The position numbers and the translations under genes are program-made. From Evansella sp. LMS18 (GTDB lineage Bacteria > Bacillota > Bacilli > Bacillales > Salisediminibacteriaceae), in NCBI RefSeq assembly GCF_024362785.1, contig NZ_CP093301.1:3038001-3102000 (forward strand): a stretch of 64,000 bases of DNA. The letters are read 5' to 3'. Position 1 is the stretch's first letter. Each line of letters starts with the position of its first letter. The notes below the pieces were generated by a model. That model saw only the letters and a program-made list of their open reading frames with translations. It was not told where the DNA came from and ran no database searches. This document shows, in pieces, positions 28,902-36,961 of this stretch.

Positions 28902-29780
28902 TTATCCATTGACTATATCGCCGCCGTTGATATGAATCACCTGGCCGGATACATAAGAAGAGTCGCCTGAAGCGAGATATACATACGCAGGAGCAAGTTC
29001 CGCCGGTTGTCCTGGACGTCCCATTGGGCTGTTTAGTCCAAACTCTTCTACGTTTTCAGAAGGGAAGGAAGAAGGTATTAATGGTGTCCAGATTGGTCCC
29101 GGAGCTACCGCATTTACCCTGATCCCTTTAGATACGATGTTCTGGGAAAGAGAACGAGTCAGTGCTACAAGAGCGCCTTTTGTAGCAGCATAATCCATCA
29201 GAACTGGCATTCCTTTGTAATGAACTACAGAAACAGTATTTATAATAGTGCTGCCTTCTTTTAGATGAGGCATGGCAGCTTTAATAAAATGAAATGCTGA
29301 GAAGATATTTGTTTTAAAAGTCCTTTCCATCTGCTCTGTAGAAATATCCTCAATTTTTTCCTGATAATGCTGTTCAGCAGCATTGTTAACTAATGTATCT
29401 AATTTTCCGTACTGGTCAATTGTTTTTTGAACTGCTTCCTGACAAAAGGACTCCTCGCCAACATCCCCTGAAAGGAGCAGGCATTCGCTGTCATACTTTT
29501 CAACCTCTGACTTTGTTTTCTCAGCATCTTCATGCTCGTCCTTATATACTATGGCTAACTTTGCTCCTTCTTTTGCGAAAGCGATTGCGGCAGCGCGTCC
29601 AATGCCACTGTCTCCGCCAGTTAGCAGGACTACTTTACCTTTCAGCTTTCCGCTTCCTTTATAATCAGGGTCGTCATAAATAGGTTCCGGATTCATTTCA
29701 TTTTCAAAACCAGGCTGTCGCTCCTGCTCCTGGGCAGGCTGGCCATCCTTCTGTCTGTTTTTAATTTTATCGTATTCCAT
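28902..29780 (-). CDS. SDR-family oxidoreductase (YhdF/general-stress type)
   Basis: A 292-residue short-chain dehydrogenase. The N-terminal extension (about 45 residues, rich in Gln, Glu and Pro) is typical of the stress-linked group that includes YhdF and YdaD. Nucleotide binding is VVLLTGGDSGIGRAAAIA; the catalytic Ser is in TVSVVHYKG and Tyr-x-x-x-Lys in MDYAATKGALVAL. Substrate unknown. ATG 29780 is favoured over 29810 by GATGAGG spacing. A sigma-B-like promoter lies upstream on the minus strand. Confidence 0.88.
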   Translation of the reverse strand: MEYDKIKNRQKDGQPAQEQERQPGFENEMNPEPIYDDPDYKGSGKLKGKVVLLTGGDSGIGRAAAIAFAKEGAKLAIVYKDEHEDAEKTKSEVEKYDSECLLLSGDVGEESFCQEAVQKTIDQYGKLDTLVNNAAEQHYQEKIEDISTEQMERTFKTNIFSAFHFIKAAMPHLKEGSTIINTVSVVHYKGMPVLMDYAATKGALVALTRSLSQNIVSKGIRVNAVAPGPIWTPLIPSSFPSENVEEFGLNSPMGRPGQPAELAPAYVYLASGDSSYVSGQVIHINGGDIVNG

Positions 29781-29837
29781 TACTGCCTCATCCTCCTTAA
29801 AAAATCTCATAGTTTATATTGCCTTATTTAGTTTTGA

Positions 29838-29863
29838 ATAACCAATCTTCAGAGGATTTAAAC
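29838..29863 (-). promoter_or_regulatory. Sigma-B-like promoter of the SDR gene
   Basis: Read on the minus strand: GTTTAA, 14 bases, GGTTAT; one change from the B. subtilis sigma-B consensus (GTTTAA, 12-15, GGGTAT). Confidence 0.55.
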
Positions 29864-29878
29864 CAAAACTGTGATGGC

Positions 29879-29904
29879 GTTTAAAAATTTTTTCTAACGG
29901 GTAG
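29879..29904 (+). promoter_or_regulatory. Sigma-B-like promoter of the DUF2188 gene
   Basis: GTTTAA (29879-29884), 14 bases, GGGTAG (29899-29904), a close match to sigma-B promoters. It lies 37 bases before the DUF2188 start. Confidence 0.65.
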
Positions 29905-29940
29905 AGCCACATTAAACAGTCAAAAAAGAGGTGAGCAATC

Positions 29941-30150
29941 ATGAGGGAATATACAGTGAGAGCAGAAAAAACTGGTGAGAGTGTCGACCATTGGTATGTT
30001 AAAATAGAAAACACCGCGCCTACTTCTTCATTTGATAAACTGGACGACGCAATCGCGGAAGGAAAAAAGCTGGCGGAAGAAAATAAACCAAGCCGTTTAG
30101 TGGTCTATAATCACTTGCATGAAATCGTTGACGAGCATGTTTATAAATAA
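29941..30150 (+). CDS. DUF2188 small protein
   Basis: A 69-residue DUF2188 protein: REYTVRAEKTGE, then WYVKIENT, AIAEGKKLAEENKPSRLVVY and the end HEIVDEHVYK, a compact beta-alpha fold also found in many general-stress small proteins. Function unknown. GAGGTGA precedes the ATG, and a sigma-B-like promoter is placed upstream. A terminator follows at once, so the gene stands alone. Confidence 0.85.
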   Translation: MREYTVRAEKTGESVDHWYVKIENTAPTSSFDKLDDAIAEGKKLAEENKPSRLVVYNHLHEIVDEHVYK

Positions 30151-30161
30151 TTGAATACAAG

Positions 30162-30193
30162 ATGACCGTTCAGTTCAGAACGGTCATTTTTTC
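30162..30193 (+). terminator. DUF2188 gene terminator
   Basis: ATGACCGTT / AACGGTCAT stem followed by TTTTTT. Confidence 0.85.
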
Positions 30194-30291
30194 TTCCAGG
30201 CATTAATAATTGTTTTTTATATATAATTCCCGGGAAATAAACAAAATAAGAAATGTGTGGATTAGCCAACTAAAAGAATGGCGGTGAAAAG

Positions 30292-30375
30292 ATGTTAATT
30301 CGTTTATTTAAGAAATATGTTATGTACAGGCTATTCAGAGGACTGATGAGAAGAGTGACGAGAGGCAGAAGATAA
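30292..30375 (+). CDS. Possible 27-residue Arg-rich peptide
   Basis: ATG at 30292 after GGCGGTGAAAAG encodes LIRLFKKYVMYRLFRGLMR followed by RVTRGRR, a very basic, partly amphipathic peptide. A hairpin (30401-30432) lies 25 bases downstream. No family is recognised. It is short enough to be chance. Confidence 0.3.
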   Translation: MLIRLFKKYVMYRLFRGLMRRVTRGRR

Positions 30376-30400
30376 ATGTGTATGAATAATACAGGGACTG

Positions 30401-30432
30401 AAGGGGTCTGGCGCTGATTGTCCAGACCCCTT
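30401..30432 (+). terminator. Strong hairpin before the tRNA-Gly promoter
   Basis: AAGGGGTCTGG / CCAGACCCCTT, 11-bp stem, 10-base loop. There is no T run after it. Confidence 0.5.
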
Positions 30433-30473
30433 AGTACCGCAAGCAGATCTTGAGGTCTTCTTTCCTGCTTCAT

Positions 30474-30502
30474 TTGACAATCGGGCTTTCACCTTGTAAA
30501 AT
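30474..30502 (+). promoter_or_regulatory. tRNA-Gly promoter
   Basis: TTGACA (30474-30479), 17-base spacer, TAAAAT (30497-30502). It points to the truncated tRNA copy at 30546; the full tRNA starts 155 bases further on. Confidence 0.8.
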
Positions 30503-30537
30503 AAATACCATAAATCAACTGCCATGCGGCTGTTTAG

Positions 30538-30692
30538 AAAATCATGCGGGTGTAGTTTAGTGGTAAAACCTCAGCCACGAGCAAAGCATCCATGCAACAG
30601 CAGCGAGTTGTCTCGACGTATGCGCTTCAGAGCATAAGCTTGCAGAGGAAGAGACATGTCCGGTCGTGGAAAGCAGCCGAAGTCTCCACAAA
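30538..30692 (+). repeat. tRNA-associated element D2 with truncated tRNA-Gly 5' copy
   Basis: Bases 30538-30576 duplicate exactly 30693-30731: eight upstream bases plus the first 31 of tRNA-Gly. The 116 bases between begin ACGAGCA and carry CGAGTTGTCTCGACG (30604-30618) and CAGAGGAAGAGACA (30643-30656), the same cores as D1, 27 bases from the element start and 39 bases apart (38 in D1). The segment between cores differs but again forms a hairpin (TATGC/GCATA). TGTCTC pairs with GAGACA across it. Confidence 0.8.
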
Positions 30693-30700
30693 AAAATCAT

Positions 30701-30774
30701 GCGGGTGTAGTTTAGTGGTAAAACCTCAGCCTTCCAAGCTGATGTCGTGGGTTCGATTCCCATCACCCGCTCCA
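30701..30774 (+). tRNA. tRNA-Gly (TCC)
   Basis: Acceptor GCGGGTG/CACCCGC, anticodon TCC, encoded CCA. A single-gene unit separated from its promoter by the D2 element. Confidence 0.97.
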
Positions 30775-30798
30775 TTTTAATTAAATACCATACAGATA

Positions 30799-30838
30799 AT
30801 AAAAGTAGTGGTCCTGCAGGGAGTCGCTGCTTTTTTAA
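30799..30838 (+). terminator. Putative tRNA-Gly terminator
   Basis: Imperfect stem AAGTAGTGGTCC / GGGAGTCGCTGCTT followed by TTTTT, 25 bases after the tRNA. Confidence 0.5.
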
Positions 30839-30941
30839 TGTTTATATACGGTGATAAAATATAATACGACAGGGATCAGGTGTTAGACCTTATAGTAAAT
30901 GCTCGTATTGAATGGCAGTAAAAAGAAAGAAGGTGATTCCA

Positions 30942-32084
30942 GTGGCAAATGCCCAATTGAAAGAAGATATCATTGCATATAGTAAGCTTATAGGGATTGA
31001 TAAGATTGGCTTTGCTTCCGCGGATCCCTTCGTCTCATTGAAATCCAGGCTTGAGACACAGCAGGAATTAGGCTATCAGTCAGGTTTTGAAAAAGGCACG
31101 ATCCAGGAGCGTACAGAGCCCCAGCAGACTCTTCCTGAGGCAAAATCCATTATTTCCATTGCGCTTGCCTATCCATCTAAATTAAAAAACGCTCCCCGTT
31201 CAAAAAAAGGGGAGCGAAGAGGCTTGTTCTGCCGCGCCTCCTGGGGAGAGGACTATCATCATATTCTCAGGAGAAAACTGAAGATGCTTGAAGAATTTAT
31301 AGCAGAAAAAGTTCCTGGTGAGAAATGCGTTTCTATGGTTGATACAGGGGAGCTTTCTGACCGGGCAGTGGCAGAAAGGGCAGGGATAGGCTGGAGTGGG
31401 AAAAACTGTGCCATCATTACTCCGGAATTCGGCTCGTATGTTTATCTTGGCGAAATGATTACAACCCTGGATGTCCCGCCTGATATTCCTCTTGAAGACC
31501 AGTGCGGAACATGCAATAAATGTGTTGAAGCGTGCCCAACCGGAGCTTTAGTGCAGGGCGGGCAGCTTGATTCAAATAAATGCATTGCATTTTTAACACA
31601 AACAAAAGATTTTCTCCCTGAACAATACAGACAGAAATTGGGGAACAGATTATATGGTTGTGATACGTGCCAGGTAGTATGCCCTGTGAACAAGGGGAAG
31701 GACACCCATCACCATCCGGAGATGGAACCGGACCCCGAGGTGGTAAAACCTAAACTGATTCCGCTCCTTAAAATCAGTAACCGGGAGTTTAAAGAAAAGT
31801 TTGGTCCGATTTCAGGATCGTGGAGAGGGAAAAAGCCAATACAGAGGAACGCGATAATTGCTCTAGCCCACTTTAAAGAAGAAGATGCTGTCCCTGAGCT
31901 TTATGATTTGTTAGAGGCTGATCCAAGGCCGGTTATCCGGGGAACTGCTGCATGGGCTATAGGGAAAATTGGCGCTAAAGAGTCGTACAGTATGCTGATG
32001 AAGGCGAAAGAAAGAGAAAAAGATAAAAATGTCCAGATAGAAATAGAAAAAGGACTGGAAATGCTTGATAACAGCCTCATATGA
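30942..32084 (+). CDS. queG: Epoxyqueuosine reductase QueG
   Basis: A 380-residue cobalamin-dependent epoxyqueuosine reductase, the last step in queuosine biosynthesis on tRNA. The catalytic Asp region is VDTGELSDRAVAERAGIGWS; the two 4Fe-4S motifs are CGTCNKCVEACPTGAL and CDTCQVVCPVNKG. A C-terminal HEAT-like part follows (about residues 300-375). A GTG at 30942 with GAAGGTGA upstream is preferred; the ATG at 30912 lacks a ribosome site and would add ten basic residues. B. subtilis yhbA is in the same order with yhbB and cspR. Confidence 0.93.
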   Translation: MANAQLKEDIIAYSKLIGIDKIGFASADPFVSLKSRLETQQELGYQSGFEKGTIQERTEPQQTLPEAKSIISIALAYPSKLKNAPRSKKGERRGLFCRASWGEDYHHILRRKLKMLEEFIAEKVPGEKCVSMVDTGELSDRAVAERAGIGWSGKNCAIITPEFGSYVYLGEMITTLDVPPDIPLEDQCGTCNKCVEACPTGALVQGGQLDSNKCIAFLTQTKDFLPEQYRQKLGNRLYGCDTCQVVCPVNKGKDTHHHPEMEPDPEVVKPKLIPLLKISNREFKEKFGPISGSWRGKKPIQRNAIIALAHFKEEDAVPELYDLLEADPRPVIRGTAAWAIGKIGAKESYSMLMKAKEREKDKNVQIEIEKGLEMLDNSLI

Positions 32085-32150
32085 GGATGGAAACAGCAGG
32101 AGAGGTAAAGTAGTATAGTAGCAAAGGCTTGACTGAAAGCGGGGTTAGGA

Positions 32151-32681
32151 ATGTTAAAAAAACCATTCATCTATTATGCTGAAATGGACAGTCCAATTGG
32201 AAAGTTAACGGTAGGGAAATCAGAAAAAGGAATCTGCTTTGTTGAATTTGGTAGTTTTGAAGAGACAAAGTCACTGATTGAGAAATGGCTCCAGTCAAAG
32301 CTGATGAATGTAAAACTTGAGGAAGAACCTGAACAGCTGCGTGAGGCAGCAGGTCAAATTAACGAGTACTTCTCAGGAAAGCGAAGAGATTTCGATCTTC
32401 CCCTTGATCTGAGAGGAACGCAATTTCAGAATTTAGTATGGAACCAGGTGAAAACTATACCATACGGGGAGACCAGGTCTTATAAGCACATTGCCATGGA
32501 AATAGGGGCTCCTAAAGCAGTCCGAGCCATCGGAGGAGCTAATAACCAGAATCCTGTCCCACTTATTATTCCGTGCCATCGGGTTATTGGAAGCAATGGA
32601 TCCATGGTAGGCTACGGCGGAGGGCTGGATAAGAAAGTGCAGCTTCTTACGCTGGAAGGGGCAATCGAAAAAATATCATAA
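32151..32681 (+). CDS. ogt: Methylated-DNA-protein-cysteine methyltransferase (Ogt)
   Basis: A 176-residue O6-alkylguanine-DNA alkyltransferase. The acceptor Cys is in IPCHRVIGSNG and the helix-turn-helix with the Arg finger is YKHIAMEIGAPKAVRAIGGA. It repairs alkylated guanine by suicide transfer of the alkyl group to this Cys. The N-terminal domain (MDSPIGKLTVGKSEKG) is of the Ogt type. It lies between queG and yhbB and is followed by an imperfect terminator. Confidence 0.92.
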   Translation: MLKKPFIYYAEMDSPIGKLTVGKSEKGICFVEFGSFEETKSLIEKWLQSKLMNVKLEEEPEQLREAAGQINEYFSGKRRDFDLPLDLRGTQFQNLVWNQVKTIPYGETRSYKHIAMEIGAPKAVRAIGGANNQNPVPLIIPCHRVIGSNGSMVGYGGGLDKKVQLLTLEGAIEKIS

Positions 32682-32696
32682 ATATAAATGACATTT

Positions 32697-32748
32697 AAAC
32701 TGTCTTCTGCTGTTAAGTAAGTATTAACAAACGGAGGCAGTTTTTTTA
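32697..32748 (+). terminator. ogt terminator
   Basis: AAACTGTCTTC pairs with GGAGGCAGTTT (two G-T pairs) around a long loop, then seven T residues. Confidence 0.6.
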
Positions 32749-32790
32749 TTTGTTTAGAAAATTATAAAAGTTTAATTCTGTGGATAAACC

Positions 32791-32975
32791 GTCCAGCTCC
32801 AGCGCTTACGAGCTCGAGGTCACTTCAGGGAGGCTACTACCTGAAGTGGCATCTATGCTGCCTTGCGACGAGTAATCGCAGGAGCACTTGAAGCCAAAAA
32901 AAAGCGGCTTCTGTCAAGGACCTTCCAGTGCTTGTCGCTCGTGAACAAAGCGCTTGCGCTTTTGTTCTTTGGCAG
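32791..32975 (+). repeat. Structured repeat E, copy E2 (complex element)
   Basis: About 185 bp. It begins GTCCAGCTCCAGCGCTTACG, similar to a dispersed intergenic repeat seen in many Bacillus genomes, followed by the stem CACTTCAGG/CCTGAAGTG, the E core TTGCGACGAGTAATCGCAGG at 32863, and the stem CAAAGCGC/GCGCTTTTG. Fills the 369-base gap between ogt and yhbB. An open frame across it (32863-33054) is made of repeat sequence and is not called. Confidence 0.65.
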
Positions 32976-33050
32976 AAACCTGAAAGAAATTATTCATCAA
33001 TTCTCCTCGGGAGCGAATAAAGTGTATAAAGAGGCGGGGGGAATGAAAAA

Positions 33051-33965
33051 GTGATTAACCAGTTAAAAAGGCATGTTGAAAACCTTCATAAATGCTATGT
33101 GAGCGCGGAAAATGAAGCTGGATTTATCAGAGAGGACGAAAAAGAAGCTCTAAGAAGAAAACAGGAGAGATTAAGAAGCAGCAAGGCTGAAATAGTGAAA
33201 AACATTGTAGATGGACGAATTATTACAGAAAGGTCGATAGAAGGAAAAACGATTATTGATTATGGGATTAAAATGCAGAATGTTATTCGCAGGGGGAAGC
33301 AGCTGCATATTGAAGAACAGGTCCAGGTCAGGCGTGCGGTTACTGAGGGCGGGAAAATAATCGATGATTATGTTTTGTACCGAGAAGGAGTGGGTGAAGG
33401 AGAAAACGAGGAGGGGGAGAGAAACGGCAGCCCATATTTACCGTTTGAAGGAACCAGGAGGTCTTCACCCGCCTACAGCTATGACAGGCTGGCGGTCGTC
33501 CGATATGCAGAGCGGTGGTGGAATGACTATAATCCTGCCTATAAAGTTTTTGAAAACAATTGTACGAATTATGTATCACAATGCCTAATGGCTGGGGGAG
33601 CCCCGATGTGGGGCATTCCTCAAAGAACAAAAGGCTGGTGGTACCGTAATAATAACTGGAGTTTCAGCTGGTCTGTTGCCCATGCACTGAGGTGGTATCT
33701 GAGCGGAGCAAAGGAAGGCCTCCAGGCTATAGAAGTTGAACGTCCGGAAGATCTGCTTAATGGAGACCTTATTTGTTATGATTTCAATGGTGATGGCCGC
33801 TGGCAGCATACCACAGTCGTAACAGCTAAGGATGAAGAAAATATGCCGCTGGTAAATGCCCAGACGACAAACAGCAGAATGAGATACTGGGCATATGAAG
33901 ATTCCACTGCATGGACTCCAGAAATCAAGTATAAATTCTTCCATATAATTGACCGGGATTTTTAA
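33051..33965 (+). CDS. yhbB: Amidase-domain protein YhbB
   Basis: A 304-residue protein of the YhbB family. The N-terminal two-thirds is charged and without clear domain; the C-terminal half is an amidase-6 type domain with YDRLAVVRYAERWWNDYNP, then ENNCTNYVSQCLMAGG (putative Cys nucleophile), and LICYDFNGDGRWQHTTVVTA carrying the His. These domains are proposed to cut peptidoglycan or related amide bonds. No signal peptide is seen. The start is a GTG at 33051 with GGGGGA upstream. Neighbours match yhbA-yhbB-cspR in B. subtilis. Confidence 0.85.
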   Translation: MINQLKRHVENLHKCYVSAENEAGFIREDEKEALRRKQERLRSSKAEIVKNIVDGRIITERSIEGKTIIDYGIKMQNVIRRGKQLHIEEQVQVRRAVTEGGKIIDDYVLYREGVGEGENEEGERNGSPYLPFEGTRRSSPAYSYDRLAVVRYAERWWNDYNPAYKVFENNCTNYVSQCLMAGGAPMWGIPQRTKGWWYRNNNWSFSWSVAHALRWYLSGAKEGLQAIEVERPEDLLNGDLICYDFNGDGRWQHTTVVTAKDEENMPLVNAQTTNSRMRYWAYEDSTAWTPEIKYKFFHIIDRDF

Positions 33966-34066
33966 CAGATAATAATCCCCTTGTTACTCTGTTTCACTCC
34001 AGGACTTCACTAGCGGCAGAAACTATAGTATTCTTAATATGCTAACTTTATTATTAGAAAGAATGG

Positions 34067-34600
34067 ATGCCAAAAATGAGACCCTGTAATATTGTGTTAA
34101 AATTATCAGCTGCAGTTTTTTTTCTGTTATTAACTGGCTGTTCAAGTTCCGATATGACATTTAATCAGGCAGTCAGGGAACTCCCATTTCCGGTTTTGCT
34201 CCCTGATGATCTTCCGGAAGGCTGGGAGATTGCAGAAACAGTTTACGATGAAGAACTTCTTGTAGTCAGTTATGATACAGGGGACGGGGGCAGGATTGAA
34301 TTAGTGCAGGACCAAAACATCCAGGGACTGGAACTGTATACGCTAAGGAACTATATTATTTCCGGGAGCACAAGCCAGGACCTGATAGAAAGTGGTATAA
34401 CCATTCAGGAATTTTCTGATTTTATTGGTGAACTCATTTCCTTTGACGAACCAGTGCCAACGATACAGTATACTTTTGTAAAAAAGAAAAACCTCTTTGG
34501 TTCTCTGGAAAATATACCTGTGTATCAGGTGATTGGAAAAGAAGCTACCTTGGGGGATATCAGGAAATTCACTGAAAGGCTGGAGGCTGTTCCACAATGA
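34067..34600 (+). CDS. Hypothetical lipoprotein
   Basis: A 177-residue protein with a type II signal peptide: VLKLSAAVFFLLLTGC, where Cys25 of LLTGC is the lipidation site. The mature part begins SSSDMTFNQAVRELPFPVLL and has the look of DUF4367-like secreted proteins (LPEGWEIAETVYDEELLVVS), but the family is not certain. ATGs at 34067 and 34076 are both possible. It lies between yhbB and trmL and is not part of the block in B. subtilis. Confidence 0.75.
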   Translation: MPKMRPCNIVLKLSAAVFFLLLTGCSSSDMTFNQAVRELPFPVLLPDDLPEGWEIAETVYDEELLVVSYDTGDGGRIELVQDQNIQGLELYTLRNYIISGSTSQDLIESGITIQEFSDFIGELISFDEPVPTIQYTFVKKKNLFGSLENIPVYQVIGKEATLGDIRKFTERLEAVPQ

Positions 34601-34692
34601 TTGCCGGGAAGCCTTCTTTTTCTTTTTCCGGGCATAATAAAGTATAGTAAAGTAATGATATAGTTTAATTAAATTTTGAGGTGAAATTGACA

Positions 34693-35166
34693 GTGGGATT
34701 GCATATTGTACTACATGAACCTGAAATACCTGCTAATACAGGAAATATAGCAAGAACTTGCGCCGGCACCAATACTTCTCTCCATTTAATACATCCGCTG
34801 GGGTTTTCGACTGATGATCGTATGCTTAAACGAGCCGGTTGTGATTACTGGCCTAATGTAAATATCAGCCATTATGACAATATTAATGAACTTTTTGATA
34901 AGTTTCCCCAAGGTGAATTCTTCTTTATAGAGACGATAGGGGAAAAATACTACCACGAATTTGATTACAGTATGACTGAAAAAGATTACTTTTTTGTATT
35001 TGGAAAGGAAACGAAGGGTCTTCCTGCTGAGCTGACGGAGGCGAACAAGGACAGATGCTTCCGTATACCTCAGACAGATAAAATCAGGTCGTTAAATTTA
35101 TCAAATACTGCTGCTATTATTGTTTATGAAGCATTAAGGCAGCAGCAGTTCGGTGATTTAACTTGA
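34693..35166 (+). CDS. trmL: tRNA (cytidine(34)-2'-O)-methyltransferase TrmL
   Basis: A 157-residue SPOUT methyltransferase (CspR). The protein begins GLHIVLHEPEIPANTGNIAR, the family start, and has the knot motifs FVFGKETKGLPAEL and RCFRIPQTDKIRSLNLSNTA. It methylates the wobble ribose of tRNA-Leu. A GTG at 34681 and a TTG at 34687 are in frame, but GAGGTGA at 34677-34683 and the family N-terminus favour GTG 34693. A terminator follows. Confidence 0.92.
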   Translation: MGLHIVLHEPEIPANTGNIARTCAGTNTSLHLIHPLGFSTDDRMLKRAGCDYWPNVNISHYDNINELFDKFPQGEFFFIETIGEKYYHEFDYSMTEKDYFFVFGKETKGLPAELTEANKDRCFRIPQTDKIRSLNLSNTAAIIVYEALRQQQFGDLT

Positions 35167-35190
35167 TATTTTTATTCTGCTTCATGGCAA

Positions 35191-35220
35191 AAACGGGCGC
35201 ACAAAGCGCCCGCTTTTTTA
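35191..35220 (+). terminator. trmL terminator
   Basis: CGGGCGC / GCGCCCG stem, ACAAA loop, then CTTTTTT. Confidence 0.88.
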
Positions 35221-35223
35221 ATA

Positions 35224-36525
35224 TTATCTGGCGTGTTCCTTTTCAAGGGGGAAAGATGCTGTTTGCTTTGAGGGCGCAGGTGGACAATATTTATTCAGGA
35301 AATGCAGGATTGCCCTCCATGCTTTTTCACCTTCTGAGCAAGTCTCCATTACTCCGGACCCATCTGCTCCCCAAGGAGCTTCCATAAAGTATTTATAAGG
35401 AAGAAATGGCAGGACAAGCTGATGGCCGGAGCATTCCAGGGAAATATGTTTTGATGGAAACTTAAATGAATGCTGTGCCAGGCGTTCGGTCATTTCCTGG
35501 CTCATTTGAAAAGAAGGCCAGTAATTATCATTTTTGCTGCTGATCAGCAACAGTGGACCATTTATATTTTCTGCAGGAATAGCAGCGGCTGTTCCGCCGG
35601 TTTTTTTATTTTTTTCAAGAGCACGGAAATAAAGCTGCTCCCAATCCGATTCACGGCCTGTAATCAGGCTGAAGTATCTTTTACATTTATCGCCAAAGGA
35701 GAATCCGGCATAGGGTACTGGCTCTCCCTGTACTATTACTGGAGAGTTATTGCCCAGAACTTGTTCCGGCTTCTGAAAAATATGGCTGGATGGATTTACA
35801 GCAATGACGCCTTTAACTTTGTGATTTTTTGCAGCGGTAAAAAGAGCCAGAGTTCCGCTATGGGAAGAACCATAAATAAATATACTGCTGGCGTCAGAAT
35901 AACGGTGTGTTTCGAGCCAGTCGACAGCTCTGTGCAGAGTTTCAATCCGAATAGCAGACCCTTGCCTCTTCCCATTTTCCTCATTCAAGGTAAGACTTAG
36001 TGCCCCCCACCCGTGGGAAGCCAGCATAGCCGCGATTAATTGTGGCGGCAGTGATTCATCAGGCTGGCCAAGGACGATCAGGCAAGGAAGGTTTGTTTCT
36101 CCTTCCGGGCAAAAAAATTCCCCGTAAATCCCATCCCCTTCATATTTTTCATGTAACAGATTGTCCTCTCTCGCAAGCCGTATAACTTCCCTATTAAAAG
36201 AAGTTCCGCTGGATTTACCTGTTATTTTAAAATAAAGCTGTGTTGTGTTTGAACTGTAAGCAGGTGCAGAAGAAGCATCTGTATCAACTTCTGGACTAAG
36301 TTTCCAAAGCAGGCGTGTCAATTCGTTTACATCACCCTTTTTTTCTCCTATAATAACTTTTCCGCTGCTGTCCGCGAAAGTACACATATTGGCTGACCAG
36401 ACACTGTTTTTTGCATGATTCATGGAAACTTTTATATTTACTGGTTCATCAGGGAGAAAACCTTCGGCATGAAGGCTCAACTGCTCATCGATCAGGCCGA
36501 TATCCGGGTAAAGGAAGCATCTCAT
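35224..36525 (-). CDS. BAAT-type acyl-CoA thioesterase/acyltransferase
   Basis: A 433-residue protein of the bile acid-CoA:amino acid N-acyltransferase / acyl-CoA thioesterase family. An N-terminal beta domain (LYPDIGLIDEQLSLHAEGFL) precedes an alpha/beta-hydrolase. The nucleophile elbow is FIYGSSHSGTLALF (usually GxSxGG), the acid is in LLLISSKNDNYWPS and the His in SGHQLVLPFLPY. The Gly after the x is Ser here. Substrate in bacteria is unknown. ATG 36525 is preferred to an upstream frame because AAGGTGGGAT precedes it. Confidence 0.82.
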   Translation of the reverse strand: MRCFLYPDIGLIDEQLSLHAEGFLPDEPVNIKVSMNHAKNSVWSANMCTFADSSGKVIIGEKKGDVNELTRLLWKLSPEVDTDASSAPAYSSNTTQLYFKITGKSSGTSFNREVIRLAREDNLLHEKYEGDGIYGEFFCPEGETNLPCLIVLGQPDESLPPQLIAAMLASHGWGALSLTLNEENGKRQGSAIRIETLHRAVDWLETHRYSDASSIFIYGSSHSGTLALFTAAKNHKVKGVIAVNPSSHIFQKPEQVLGNNSPVIVQGEPVPYAGFSFGDKCKRYFSLITGRESDWEQLYFRALEKNKKTGGTAAAIPAENINGPLLLISSKNDNYWPSFQMSQEMTERLAQHSFKFPSKHISLECSGHQLVLPFLPYKYFMEAPWGADGSGVMETCSEGEKAWRAILHFLNKYCPPAPSKQTASFPLEKEHAR

Positions 36526-36654
36526 TTGTATCCCACCTTGTTCTTTTGTCCTTATACACTTATTCGGACAGGCAAAAAATAGGACTGTTTTTTTATAGTT
36601 GTTTGTAGGATCATGAATCAAGAAGGAATCAGGCGGAGGGAAGTGAAGAAAATT

Positions 36655-36693
36655 AAAAAAGCTGCTTGTCCGTTATTCCGGCAAAGCAGCTTT
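36655..36693 (-). terminator. Terminator of the 29-residue peptide gene
   Basis: On the minus strand AAGCTGCTT / AAGCAGCTT stem followed by TTTTTAATTTT. Confidence 0.75.
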
Positions 36694-36698
36694 CTCAA

Positions 36699-36788
36699 TT
36701 AATTTTTGTGAGGGTTATCGTTGTATCCTGCTGTGAGGATAGCTGCCATAAAGGCCACACAAACCCCAAGGATTAAAAGTAAGTTCAT
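36699..36788 (-). CDS. 29-residue membrane peptide
   Basis: On the minus strand AAAGGAGGAATTTTG precedes an ATG that encodes NLLLILGVCVAFMAAILTAG then YNDNPHKN: one hydrophobic segment with a short polar tail. The perfect ribosome site and the terminator directly after the stop make it a convincing small gene. No family name can be given. Confidence 0.65.
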   Translation of the reverse strand: MNLLLILGVCVAFMAAILTAGYNDNPHKN

Positions 36789-36961
36789 CAAAATTCCTCC
36801 TTTGATGTGCTCTATTATCAAATATACCACGTTTTATTTTATAAGGAAAGACTCACGTTTAAGGTAGAGCTTCTCCCGAACAATCATTTACATATATTGC
36901 CCATTCTAATTTAAAACATTGCTCTATTGTCGTATAATGCATATAAGGAGAGTGATATGTG

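Noticed and set aside
32863-33054. 63-codon open frame upstream of yhbB
   Set aside because: It consists of the E2 repeat element, starts at a TTG without a ribosome site, and overlaps the yhbB start.
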